Of a stretch of DNA of 64,000 bases, positions 53,017 through 61,096 are shown piece after piece. How positions within the stretch are numbered: position 1 is the stretch's first letter; each line of letters begins with the position of its first letter. The stretch comes from JALSRK01 sp964461995. Lineage in GTDB: Bacteria; Acidobacteriota; Terriglobia; Bryobacterales; Bryobacteraceae. Made by a program: the position numbers and the translations under genes. The stretch is from contig CAYWXL010000009.1 of NCBI GenBank assembly GCA_964461995.1, forward strand, positions 1 to 64,000, written 5' to 3'. The notes below the pieces were generated by a model. The model made no database searches. It was given only the letters and a program-made list of their open reading frames with translations, and was not told the DNA's origin.

Positions 53017-53712
53017 TCAGCGCCGCTGACCGTAACTGGCTGAAGGTCCGTGCTTGCGGAGAAAGTGCTTGTCGATGTGGACAGGACGTAATGGTTCGGC
53101 GTTCGGACTCAGGCTCAACGTCAAGAACGCCAGCCGCGCCACCTCTTCGAGGATTACCGCATGGTGTACCGCCTCCTCCACCGACCCGCCCCAGGTGAAC
53201 GGACCATGGCCGCGCACCAGCACTCCCGGGTAGTGTTCGGGATCCAGCCGGGCATAGCGCCGGACGATCTGCTTGCCGGTGTTCTTCTCATATGCGTTGT
53301 CGATCTCGGCCTCTAGCATCGGAGCGGTCACCGGCACGGATCCACGCCAATAATCGGCCTGTGTGGTGCCCAGACACGGGATCTCCCGGCCGGCTTGCGC
53401 AAACGCCGTGGCGTACGGCGAGTGCGTGTGCGCTACTCCGCCGATCGACGGAAAGGCCCGGTAGAGAACGAGATGCGTTTCCAGGTCGGACGACGGCCGA
53501 AGGTCCCCTTCCACGACGTTTCCTTGCAAATCGGTGAGCACGATGTGTTCGGGCTCGAGGTCGGCGAAATTCACTCCACTCGGCTTGATGGCCACCAACC
53601 CTTCATTGCGGTCGATCCCACTGGCGTTGCCGAAGGTGTAAATCACCAGGCCCCGACGCACGAGCTCCTGGTTAGCCAGAACCACGTCTTCTCGCAGGCT
53701 TTTCAAGCGCAT
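53017..53712 (-). CDS. araD: Class II aldolase, L-ribulose-5-phosphate 4-epimerase type
   Basis: A 231-residue zinc enzyme interconverting L-ribulose-5-phosphate and D-xylulose-5-phosphate. The AraD sequence pattern is strong: LVIYTFGNASGIDR, VAIKPSGV, RPSSDLETHLVLYRAFPSIGGVAHTHSPYATAFAQAG (metal histidines), PVTAPMLE, VRGHGPFTWGGSVEEAVHHAVILEEVA, and the C-terminal ending KHGPSASYGQ. It links pentose use to the pentose phosphate pathway. It is divergent from a sulfatase with only 43 bases between starts, which suggests joint regulation. No araA or araB is nearby. Confidence 0.9.
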   Translation of the reverse strand: MRLKSLREDVVLANQELVRRGLVIYTFGNASGIDRNEGLVAIKPSGVNFADLEPEHIVLTDLQGNVVEGDLRPSSDLETHLVLYRAFPSIGGVAHTHSPYATAFAQAGREIPCLGTTQADYWRGSVPVTAPMLEAEIDNAYEKNTGKQIVRRYARLDPEHYPGVLVRGHGPFTWGGSVEEAVHHAVILEEVARLAFLTLSLSPNAEPLRPVHIDKHFLRKHGPSASYGQRR

Positions 53713-53742
53713 GGCGGTGCTTTCCCCAGTCTACAACGGGTA

Positions 53743-53748
53743 TATACT
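53743..53748 (+). promoter_or_regulatory. Candidate leaderless -10 box (TATACT) of the second sulfatase
   Basis: TATACT ends seven bases before ATG 53756, placing the expected transcript start at the A of ATG or next to it. There is no Shine-Dalgarno site. It lies in the 43-base divergent interval shared with araD. Confidence 0.45.
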
Positions 53749-53755
53749 TGACCTT

Positions 53756-55228
53756 ATGCATCCGACCGTATCCCGCTGCACTACCGCTTTGCTTCTCGTC
53801 ACCGCTTTTTTGCAGCCGGGTTGCGCCGGCAGGGAAGAGCCTGCTAAGAAACGCCGGCCGAATATCTTGTTCCTGTTCGCCGATGACCAGCGCGCCGATA
53901 CCATCGCCGCTTGGGGAAACAGCCACATCCGGACCCCCAACCTCGACCGCCTCGTCAGCCAGGGCTACAGTTTCCGCAACAACTACAACATGGGCGGCAA
54001 CTCGGGAGCTGTCTGCATCCCCAGCCGCGCCATGGTGAACTCCGGCAAGGCTTACTTCCGGATCCGTAACGACCTCGAAGGCGTGCGCATCTTGCCCGAG
54101 ATTCTCCGGGCCAACGGCTACACGACGTTCGCCACCGGCAAGTGGCACAACAAGAGGCCGTCGTGGCTGCGGGGCTTCGAGCGCGGCAAAGCCGTGTTCT
54201 TCGGCGGCATGGCGAATCACCTGGAGGTGCCGTTGCAGGATCTGTTGCCCGACGGCACGCTCGGTAACGACCGTACCGGCGGCTTCTCCAGCGAGGTTTT
54301 CGCCGATGCGGCCATCGAATTCCTGCGCGGATACAAGGATGACAAGCCCTTCTATGCCTACGTCGCATTCACCGCGCCCCACGACCCGCGAATGCCGCCG
54401 GTGAAGTACCGGGAGATGTACTACGAGAACCGGCCGTTACTGCCCCGTAACTTCATGCCGCAGCACCCGTTCAACCTAGGCCCCACGCTCACGCTCCGCG
54501 ACGAGCAGCTTGCCGCCTGGCCCCGGACGAAGGACGTCATCAGCGACCAGCTCGCGGAGTATTACGGGATGATCACCCACCTCGATGAGCAGATCGGCCG
54601 CGTGCTGCAGGCGCTGGAAGAATCCGGCCACGCCTCGAACACCTACATCATCTATGCCGCCGACCATGGCCTGGCCTTGGGCAGCCACGGTCTTCTGGGC
54701 AAGCAAAGCGTCTACGAGCACAGCCAGAGGTGCCCGCTGATCATCGTCGGACCGGACGTGCCGAAAGGCCAGTCTACTTCGGCTTTCACCTACTTGTTCG
54801 ATATCTTCCCCACCGTTCTTTCAGTGGCTGGCGTGCCGCTGCCCTCAGACCTGGACGGCCGGGACCTGTCGCCCATCTGGAGAGGCGAGAAGGAGAAGGT
54901 GCGCGATTCCGTATTCCTCGCTTATACGGACTGGATGCGCTCCGTGCGTGACGAACGCTACAAGTTGATCCGCTATCCCCAGATCGACTACACGCAGCTC
55001 TTCGACTTGGAACACGATCCCGATGAGCTGCACAACCTCGCGACCCAGCCCGACGAGGCCGACCGCATCAAGAAGCTGACCGCGCTGCTCCGGCAGTGGC
55101 AGGAAGAATTGGGCGACGACCTGCCCTGGACGGCCGACAAGCTCCAACCCCACAAGATCGATCTGACTGGCCATCCGCGCAAACCGGATCGCCACCAGCC
55201 GGAATGGATCGTGAAGAAGTATTTCTGA
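53756..55228 (+). CDS. Formylglycine-dependent sulfatase lipoprotein (type I)
   Basis: A 490-residue sulfatase with lipobox LQPGC (Cys23). NILFLFADDQRADT holds the metal-binding Asp pair. Catalytic Cys87 is in C-I-P-S-R, the formylglycine site. FATGKWHNKR, AFTAPHDPRMPP and YIIYAADHGLALGSHGLLGKQSVYEHSQRCPLI follow, as in choline/iduronate-type sulfatases. The end (YTQLFDLEHDPDELHNLA) is typical. The membrane anchor distinguishes it from the sulfatase at 4779. An in-frame ATG at 53711 would hide the signal; ATG 53756 is supported by the lipobox and TATACT box. Confidence 0.92.
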   Translation: MHPTVSRCTTALLLVTAFLQPGCAGREEPAKKRRPNILFLFADDQRADTIAAWGNSHIRTPNLDRLVSQGYSFRNNYNMGGNSGAVCIPSRAMVNSGKAYFRIRNDLEGVRILPEILRANGYTTFATGKWHNKRPSWLRGFERGKAVFFGGMANHLEVPLQDLLPDGTLGNDRTGGFSSEVFADAAIEFLRGYKDDKPFYAYVAFTAPHDPRMPPVKYREMYYENRPLLPRNFMPQHPFNLGPTLTLRDEQLAAWPRTKDVISDQLAEYYGMITHLDEQIGRVLQALEESGHASNTYIIYAADHGLALGSHGLLGKQSVYEHSQRCPLIIVGPDVPKGQSTSAFTYLFDIFPTVLSVAGVPLPSDLDGRDLSPIWRGEKEKVRDSVFLAYTDWMRSVRDERYKLIRYPQIDYTQLFDLEHDPDELHNLATQPDEADRIKKLTALLRQWQEELGDDLPWTADKLQPHKIDLTGHPRKPDRHQPEWIVKKYF

Positions 55229-55283
55229 AGCGCGGCGCTGCTTGAGCCTCAGTCGAGCGTGGATGTCCCTCAGCCCGCAGAGT

Positions 55284-55317
55284 GGCTGGCCGCTGCGGAA
55301 CTCCGCGGCGGTCAGCC
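55284..55317. terminator. Bidirectional hairpin between sulfatase and PDZ gene
   Basis: A 15-bp RNA stem (55284-55298 with 55303-55317, two G-U wobbles on the plus-strand RNA) closes on the tetraloop AACT. It fits exactly between the sulfatase stop and the stop of the convergent PDZ gene at 55318, so it could end both transcripts. Confidence 0.6.
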
Positions 55318-56280
55318 CTAGAATGAAGCGCCGGACTCCCAGCCGTGAATCGGCGGCGCGGGAAACGAGATCCGGCGCCCCGGAAGCGGGGCGGGAGATT
55401 TCCATTCCGGGGCCGTTCCGACCACATGCCGGCCGCGACGCAGGCGGCCCGTGCGCTCCTCAAGCCGGACCTCGACTGTCATTTTCTTGCGGTCCCGGAC
55501 CAGGGTGATGCGAACCGTCTCTCCCTCACGCTCTCGCAGCGCGCTCGTAATCTCCCGTGGAGTGGCCACTTTCTCATCGTCCACCTTGACGATGACGTCG
55601 CCGGCCCGGATCCCGGCGCGGGCTGCCGGAGAGTCCTTGATTACGGAGCGGACGAGAACGCCTTCTTCCACGCCGAAATAATCCGCCAACTGGCCCTCCA
55701 GCTCCTCTCCGACGATGCCGAGGCGCGGGGTGCGCCACGTCGTATGGATATGGGGAATATCCGGTATGACGATGTCGGGGCTCCGGAACTCAGGGATAGT
55801 GAAGGTAAACGACTTCCGCTTTCGATGGCGCCGTTCGCCCATGGTCGCGGTGACCGTAATCTCTTTCCCGTCACGGATCACCTTCAGGGTGACTTTGCGC
55901 CCGACGGGAGTCTCACGGACCAGACGAATGAACTGCTGGACGCCCTGAACCGCTTCTCCGTTGTACTCGATGACCACGTCCCCTTTCTCGAGACCCGCCT
56001 TGTCGGCGGCGCTTCCGGGAACGACGCTCGTAATCAGGACGCCGCGCTCCTCCGAAAGGCCCTTTTCCCGAACCACGTCGGCGTTTACCTCCCACACGTT
56101 CACCCCCAAGAAGCTGCGGCTGCTTTCGCCGCCGAAGGTCTGGATGATGACGCGCTCTTCGGCGACTTTCTTCTCTTCCGGCTCCTGGGCGCTGACCGCC
56201 GGCGCGGTCTGGATGATCAGCAACACCGCGACCGGGATGAACGATCCAGCGCGGAATCCAACTAAACTTCCTGACGACAT
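55318..56280 (-). CDS. Exported tandem PDZ-domain protein without protease domain
   Basis: A 320-residue protein. The signal peptide is hydrophobic to about residue 31 (ending AVSA). Two PDZ domains are visible: about 57-150 (SFLGVNVWEVNADVV, GVLITSVVPGSAADKAGLEKGDVVIEYNGEAVQG) and about 185-275 (PRLGIVGEELEGQLADYFGV, GVLVRSVIKDSPAARAGIRAGDVIVKVDDEKVATPREI). No HtrA trypsin domain or catalytic triad is present. It is the last gene of the sigma-factor operon, 16 bases after the DUF4097 gene, so it probably binds unfolded or cleaved envelope peptides as a sensor or chaperone. Confidence 0.82.
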   Translation of the reverse strand: MSSGSLVGFRAGSFIPVAVLLIIQTAPAVSAQEPEEKKVAEERVIIQTFGGESSRSFLGVNVWEVNADVVREKGLSEERGVLITSVVPGSAADKAGLEKGDVVIEYNGEAVQGVQQFIRLVRETPVGRKVTLKVIRDGKEITVTATMGERRHRKRKSFTFTIPEFRSPDIVIPDIPHIHTTWRTPRLGIVGEELEGQLADYFGVEEGVLVRSVIKDSPAARAGIRAGDVIVKVDDEKVATPREITSALREREGETVRITLVRDRKKMTVEVRLEERTGRLRRGRHVVGTAPEWKSPAPLPGRRISFPAPPIHGWESGASF

Positions 56281-56296
56281 CGAATCCTCCGATTGC

Positions 56297-57484
56297 CTAC
56301 CGGCGTCCCGCGCGGCGCAAGTAGATCGTTCCGCCCGCAGCAGCCACGTGAAGGACCGGCCCTCCTCCGTTCAGAACGCCTTCCGCGAAGAGCGGGGCAA
56401 AGATCGAATCCACCGGCCGCCGGACGCGGATTTCCGGGAAATCCGAGACGATCCCGGCGCGCCTGCCGGCGGGTACGCTCTGGGCTTTCACCGTCACCGC
56501 TAATTCAGACGGGATAAGAACGGTAATGTCACCATGAGTCGCGCCGAGGAAAGAACGGGCGAACGCCACGCCCGGGACCAGCTCAGCGAGGATGCTGCCG
56601 GACGCGGTGGCCGCGCGAACAGCCCCGGAGACTCCGCGGACGCGGATGGTGCCGTTGCCCGACTGGCATTTCACCGCGCCGGCCCCGTCCACCGAGATCC
56701 CTCCGCCCGCGGTTTCCGCCACTACTTCACCACCGGCCCGGCCCACTTCGATCAGTCCCCCGCCGGTTCTCGCCATCACCGACGCCTCGGCCCGCCGGAC
56801 GCGGATGTTGCCCCCGCCGGTACTGGCGTGGAGAGCCCCGAGAGCCTCAACGACAGTAATCTCTCCGCCGGCTGTCTCCAGCCACGCCTCCCCCTCGGAG
56901 CGCGCGACCTCGATGTTGCCCCCGCCGGAGACGCCGTGCAGCCGTCCCCGCACGCGGCCGATCCGAATGTCGCCCCCGGCGGTTCTCGCTTCGACGCCGC
57001 CGCGGATCTCGTCAACGACGATCGTACCGGCTCCGGACTCGGCGGTCAGAGGGCCCTTGAGACCGCGGGCTTCGATCGTGCCGGCCCCAGTCTGCAAGAT
57101 GAGCCCCGCCAGGTCCGCCGGCACGGACACCCGCAGCCGCGGGGCAAACCGGGCCGCCGGGGGACAGTCCACGCGCAAATGCAGTTGGCCTCTGCGCCGG
57201 ACGGCTCGCACGCGAATGCGAGCCAGCAACCTCTGAGCTTCCTCGCGGCTCCCGGCCCGGACACGCCTTTCGAGGGTGTAAGAGAGCCCAGGGGCTCCTC
57301 CCTGAACGGTGATGTCGCCCCACGCGGTCACCCGCAGGGCTGTGACCCCCCGAACGTCCTCCGTTGCCTTCACCGTTTGCACCCAGTATCCGCCGACCCG
57401 TTGGATCTCCTGCGGCATCGCGGCGGCCGCCAAAGCCAGCCCCACAAGAAACGGGCAGAACAGTCGGATGCTCGAGCGTCTCAT
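56297..57484 (-). CDS. Exported DUF4097-type beta-solenoid protein
   Basis: A 395-residue exported protein. The signal peptide runs MRRSSIRLFCPFLVGLALAAAAMPQ. From about residue 120 to 330 short Gly-rich strands repeat every 14-22 residues (TGAGTIEARGLKGPLT, SGAGTIVVDEIRGGVE, TAGGDIRIGRVRGRLH, SGGGNIEVARSEGEAW and so on). This is the right-handed beta-helix pattern of DUF4097/adhesin-like domains. No catalytic residues can be assigned. The upstream anti-sigma gene nearly touches it: a TTG at 57490 overlaps that stop, and ATG 57484 follows immediately. Cell-surface or periplasmic. Confidence 0.72.
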   Translation of the reverse strand: MRRSSIRLFCPFLVGLALAAAAMPQEIQRVGGYWVQTVKATEDVRGVTALRVTAWGDITVQGGAPGLSYTLERRVRAGSREEAQRLLARIRVRAVRRRGQLHLRVDCPPAARFAPRLRVSVPADLAGLILQTGAGTIEARGLKGPLTAESGAGTIVVDEIRGGVEARTAGGDIRIGRVRGRLHGVSGGGNIEVARSEGEAWLETAGGEITVVEALGALHASTGGGNIRVRRAEASVMARTGGGLIEVGRAGGEVVAETAGGGISVDGAGAVKCQSGNGTIRVRGVSGAVRAATASGSILAELVPGVAFARSFLGATHGDITVLIPSELAVTVKAQSVPAGRRAGIVSDFPEIRVRRPVDSIFAPLFAEGVLNGGGPVLHVAAAGGTIYLRRAGRR

Positions 57485-57486
57485 TT

Positions 57487-58407
57487 TCAAAACGTCTCTG
57501 TGGGCGCCCCCAAAGCCTCCAGCGCGCGGACGCTGCGCAGGCGTAAGTAGTCGTTGTCCTCGACGCGTAACAGCTCTTGCAACGTCCCCACGACGTCGGC
57601 GTTCGCAGAGCTAACCAGCAGATCGATGGCCATGGAGCGGATCCCGGGATTACGGTCGCGCAGCAGAACCCGTGAAAGGACACGGCGGCACTCGGGATCA
57701 GCCGCATGAGCCCGCAGCCCTTCCAAGGCCTTCAGGCGAACCCCGTCGTTCGGATCGTGCTCCACCGCATAGAGCAGGGCGTCCCGCACTTCCTGCGTCG
57801 CCGCCCTCATCTTCAACAGGTCCACCGACTCGGCGCGAAGACCGGGATCAACTGGATTCCGCAAAGCGCTCAACAGCGCCTCGCGGATGCGCTGGTCCTC
57901 CAGGGACCCCGCGAGCACGCGCTGGCGGGTCTCCTCGAGCACGATGCGTACCCGGCCGGCCGGCTCCGGCTCGATGTAGCGGACTTGCACGGCGACCGGC
58001 TGCTGCCCCGGATTCCCCAGGCGCGGCGTGTCCGCCGCCGTCCACCGCGCGGCGAAGAATCCCACGGCCACCAACGCTCCGGCCCCCGCCGCCCGCAGCG
58101 GCAACGGGACAGGCTCTGCCCGGAACCCCAGCCAACCCGCCAGCCGGTCCCGCCAGCGAGACCCGCCGGTGGCGGCCGGCCTGCTTTTCACCGTGCGCAA
58201 CAGCCCGGTCCGGCACTCCTCCAATAGGTCCGGCGGCGGCGGGACCGCTGCGGCGTCCAGAATGAGATGCAGCCGTTTCTCGGCTTCCAGCGCTACCCGG
58301 CAGCTCTCGCAGCCGTCCAGGTGCTGGTCCAGGGCCTCTTCTTGCTCCGCCGTGAGTTCGCCGTAGAGATAGAGCGGAATCTGTTCCCTTGCCGATTCGC
58401 AGTTCAT
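57487..58407 (-). CDS. Zinc-finger anti-sigma factor with periplasmic HEAT repeats
   Basis: A 306-residue protein. The N-terminal zinc-finger (zf-HC2/ZAS) motif H-x3-C-x2-C is in QHLDGCESC, with Cys3 nearby, and would hold the sigma factor. A hydrophobic segment at about 104-122 (LRAAGAGALVAVGFFAARW) is a membrane anchor. Beyond it, residues about 165-300 form HEAT-like helical repeats: GLRAESVDLLKMRAATQEVRDALLYAV, GVRLKALEGLRAHA, GIRSMAIDLLVSSA, LRLRSVRALEALG. These probably sense a periplasmic signal. The start overlaps the sigma-factor stop by four bases, the classic sigma/anti-sigma pairing. Confidence 0.82.
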   Translation of the reverse strand: MNCESAREQIPLYLYGELTAEQEEALDQHLDGCESCRVALEAEKRLHLILDAAAVPPPPDLLEECRTGLLRTVKSRPAATGGSRWRDRLAGWLGFRAEPVPLPLRAAGAGALVAVGFFAARWTAADTPRLGNPGQQPVAVQVRYIEPEPAGRVRIVLEETRQRVLAGSLEDQRIREALLSALRNPVDPGLRAESVDLLKMRAATQEVRDALLYAVEHDPNDGVRLKALEGLRAHAADPECRRVLSRVLLRDRNPGIRSMAIDLLVSSANADVVGTLQELLRVEDNDYLRLRSVRALEALGAPTETF

Positions 58408-59030
58408 ACCAAGTCTCCTAACGCGTTCCGGAGTTTCTGCGTAGCCCGGAACAGACTGTTCTTGGCCGCTTCCTCTGTGGTGCCGAGAACTTCCCCGATC
58501 GCGCGCAGCCGCAGTCCGTGATAATGGCGCAATTCGAAAACGACCCGCTCCCGAGGAGACAATTCCTGCAAAACCGCCTGAATCCTTTCTCCGATCTCTC
58601 CGCTCAAGAGCGACCGCTGGGGGTCGCTATCCGCCCTGGGCTCCCGGAGAGCGTCGAGGCGGTTCGGCGCGCCCGGACCGTCGCCGGTCTCCACCGGCTC
58701 TTCCCGCCTGACCTTCCGCTTGCGGAGCAGGTCCAGACACAGATTTGTGACGATCCGGTACAACCAAGTCTGGAAACTGCAGTCGTACCGGAACCGGTGC
58801 AGGTTCCGGTACACTCGCAGAAACGCCTCCTGATATACGTCGCGGGCATCCTCCGGCGAGCGCAGCAGGTTCATAGCCAGGCGGAGCACGGCCTGGTCGT
58901 AAGCGCGCACGAGGCGTTCGAACGCTTCCTGGTCGCCGCGCTGGGCGGCTCGTATGAGGGCAGCGTCGTCCAGCGCGACAGAGGCTGAGGAAACGGCTGC
59001 TGGCATCTCTCCGGGATCGCCGCTCAACAT
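58404..59030 (-). CDS. ECF-type RNA polymerase sigma factor
   Basis: A 208-residue extracytoplasmic-function sigma factor. Region 2 is ARDVYQEAFLRVYRNLHRFRYDCSFQTWLYRIVTNLCLDLLRKRK, which melts and binds the -10. Region 4 is LSPRERVVFELRHYHGLRLRAIGEVLGTTEEAAKNSLFRATQKLRN, which binds the -35. It heads an operon with a zinc-finger anti-sigma factor, a DUF4097 protein and a PDZ protein. ATG 59030 lies only four bases after a possible ECF promoter -10, so the internal ATG 59006 (GGAG just before it) may be the real start. Confidence 0.9.
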   Translation of the reverse strand: MLSGDPGEMPAAVSSASVALDDAALIRAAQRGDQEAFERLVRAYDQAVLRLAMNLLRSPEDARDVYQEAFLRVYRNLHRFRYDCSFQTWLYRIVTNLCLDLLRKRKVRREEPVETGDGPGAPNRLDALREPRADSDPQRSLLSGEIGERIQAVLQELSPRERVVFELRHYHGLRLRAIGEVLGTTEEAAKNSLFRATQKLRNALGDLV

Positions 59031-59034
59031 CCTG

Positions 59035-59062
59035 TTAGACGGACGCGGCGCGGAAAGGTCAC
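59035..59062 (-). promoter_or_regulatory. Possible autoregulatory ECF promoter of the sigma-factor operon
   Basis: On the minus strand GTGACC (59062-59057), a 15-base spacer and CGTCTAA (59041-59035) lie immediately upstream of the sigma gene. CGTCTAA-like -10 and (G)TGACC/GGAACC-like -35 elements are common for ECF sigma factors that activate themselves. Assignment is by eye. Confidence 0.4.
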
Positions 59063-59080
59063 GCTGGAGACTTCAAAGAA

Positions 59081-60943
59081 TCAGTCGGCAGGCTCGATCT
59101 CGATTTTCTTCTTCGCCGGATCCATGGCGACGATGCGGAAGCTCCGGACTTCGCCCGGACGCAGGCCTCCGGGCTCGGAAGCCCCCGACGGCACGCTACC
59201 CGCCTTCCATTTCGCGGCCAGCATCGCCGTGAGGGTGGAGAGGTCGGGCTTGGCCCCAGCCGTCTTCGATTCGGCGCTCTCGCGAGGCTCCTTCGGCGGG
59301 CGGCAGACGCCCACGACGCCGTCCGCCAGCTCCACCTTCGCAAACTTGCGGCCGGCTTCGACCACCCGTCCAGTGACGACGTCGCCAGCCTTGTGCTCGG
59401 CGATATACTCGTCGGCGCTCGTCGGCTCCAGTTGCTTCATCCCCAGCCGGATGCGCCGTTTTTCCGCGTCCAGTTCCAAGACGACCGCCTTGACCTTCTG
59501 CCCCTCCGAGAGCATCTCCTTGGGGTGGTCGAGGCGCTTTTCGTGGGTGATGTCGCCGATGTGGACCATCCCGTCCACGCCGTCCGTTAGCTCGACGAAC
59601 GCGCCGAACTTCGCCAAGCTCACCACCGTGCCTTCCACTACCGCCCCGACGGGGAACTTTTGCGGGGCCTCTTCCCACGGGTCTCCCAACGCCTGCTTCA
59701 GCCCCAAAGCGATCCGCCGTTTCTCCGGATCCACGGAGAGAACGACCGTTTCGACGACTTCTCCCCGTTTCAGCAGGTCGGCGGGTTTCCGGACCTTCTT
59801 CGACCAAGACATCTCCGAGATGTGGATCATCCCGTCAACGCCCGGCTCCAGCTCCACGAAAGCGCCGAAGTCGGTCAGGCGCACGACCTTGCCCTTCACC
59901 CTCTGGCCCTCTTTGTACTTTTCGCCGGCCAGCGACCAGGGATCGGGGATGAGCTGTTTGCGCCCGAGCGAGATCTTTCTCGCCTTCGGATCGATCTTCA
60001 GAATTTTGACCTCGACCGTCTCGCCCTCACGCAGCACGTCGGAAGGCTTACGCACCCGATGCCAGGCCAGGTCCGTCACATGGAGCAGGCCGTCCACCCC
60101 TCCCAGGTCTACGAAGGCCCCAAAATCGGTGAGCGTACGAACCGTGCCGGTGACCGTATCGCCTTCTTTCAACTCGGCGAAACGTCGATCCCGGGCCGCC
60201 CGCGCTTCCTCTTCGAGCACCACCCGGCGATCCACGACCACGTTGTTGTCGGCCGTGTCGAGCTGAATGATCTTGCACCGGATCTCCTGCCCGACCAACG
60301 CCTCCATTTCTCCGGCGTCCCGGGCGCCGCTGCGGGAAGCGGGCATGAAAGCGCGGACGCCGACGTCCACGGAAAGTCCACCTTTGATCACGCCGGTCAC
60401 CGTACCCGCGATCGCCAAGCCTTCTTGGTAGGCCTTCTCGAGCGCACTCCAGTCACGGGGACGTTCCGCCTGGACTACCGAGAGATGGAAATACCCGTCG
60501 GGCGACTGTCCCGCCAAGGCGACGGCGATCTTGTCCCCCGCCTTCACCGTGGGTTCGCCGTCCTCTCCCGTGATCTCGGCGAGAGGCAACACGCCTTCGC
60601 GCTTCAACCCAAGATCCACCACCGCGCCGGAGGCGCCCACCTCGATGACTGTGCCTTCGATGGTCCCGCCCCGGGCAGGGGCCGCCGAATGCTCTTGCTC
60701 GAAAGCCGACAGCAGTTCCTCGAACGAGACGTCTTCGGCCTCCGCTTCGGGAGCCGCTTGCAGCTCGCCGGCGTCTTCAGCGCCGCCCTCCGGCTCTCCA
60801 GGAGTCTGCCTCACCGGGGGCGCGGATTCCGGCTGAGAACCGCCCTCGCCGATGTCACGTTGCTTCGGATCCTCCCGCTCTGATTCGGCGCCCGAGGACG
60901 CAGCGGGATCTTGAGTCGGGTCAAGAGGATTCGGGGTATTCAT
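59081..60943 (-). CDS. rpsA: 30S ribosomal protein S1 (multi-S1-domain protein)
   Basis: A 620-residue RNA-binding protein. After an acidic, disordered N-terminal stretch (about 1-80) come about six S1 domains: GTIEGTVIEVGASGAVVDLGLKREGVLPLAEI, then IAGTVTGVIKGGLSVDVGVRAFMP, TVTGTVRTLTDFGAFVDLGGVDGLLHVTDLAW, RVKGKVVRLTDFGAFVELEPGVDGMIHISEMSW, VVEGTVVSLAKFGAFVELTDGVDGMVHIGDITH, and a degenerate last one ending near VVGVCRPPKE. S1 helps the ribosome bind mRNA with weak Shine-Dalgarno sites, relevant to the many SD-less starts here. ATG 60943 is the likely start. Confidence 0.9.
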   Translation of the reverse strand: MNTPNPLDPTQDPAASSGAESEREDPKQRDIGEGGSQPESAPPVRQTPGEPEGGAEDAGELQAAPEAEAEDVSFEELLSAFEQEHSAAPARGGTIEGTVIEVGASGAVVDLGLKREGVLPLAEITGEDGEPTVKAGDKIAVALAGQSPDGYFHLSVVQAERPRDWSALEKAYQEGLAIAGTVTGVIKGGLSVDVGVRAFMPASRSGARDAGEMEALVGQEIRCKIIQLDTADNNVVVDRRVVLEEEARAARDRRFAELKEGDTVTGTVRTLTDFGAFVDLGGVDGLLHVTDLAWHRVRKPSDVLREGETVEVKILKIDPKARKISLGRKQLIPDPWSLAGEKYKEGQRVKGKVVRLTDFGAFVELEPGVDGMIHISEMSWSKKVRKPADLLKRGEVVETVVLSVDPEKRRIALGLKQALGDPWEEAPQKFPVGAVVEGTVVSLAKFGAFVELTDGVDGMVHIGDITHEKRLDHPKEMLSEGQKVKAVVLELDAEKRRIRLGMKQLEPTSADEYIAEHKAGDVVTGRVVEAGRKFAKVELADGVVGVCRPPKEPRESAESKTAGAKPDLSTLTAMLAAKWKAGSVPSGASEPGGLRPGEVRSFRIVAMDPAKKKIEIEPAD

Positions 60944-61081
60944 GAAAACTCGTGCAGCAGCCCTCATTGTGGCACATCCCGGAGGGCGGTCGCAGCCAGC
61001 GGAAGCGGCCCCCGGGACCTCCGGAAAGCGCCCTTTCCTCTGGGATGCGAGCCTTGCTTTCAGCCCCTCTTCAGGCGGGCG

Positions 61082-61087
61082 TATCCT
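61082..61087 (+). promoter_or_regulatory. Candidate leaderless -10 box (TATCCT) of the histidine kinase gene
   Basis: TATCCT is followed by nine bases and GTG 61097, with no clear Shine-Dalgarno site. It supports the choice of this GTG start. Confidence 0.4.
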
Positions 61088-61096
61088 CGTAAGAGC

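Noticed and set aside
53004..53026. 7-bp hairpin GCGGCGC/GCGCCGC at the end of araD
   Set aside because: It overlaps the araD stop and coding end, and has no T-run; not better than chance in GC-rich sequence.
60911..61096. Longer histidine kinase start at 60911
   Set aside because: The extra residues are low-complexity, lie over the divergent rpsA start, and the GTG at 61097 has a TATCCT box nine bases upstream.
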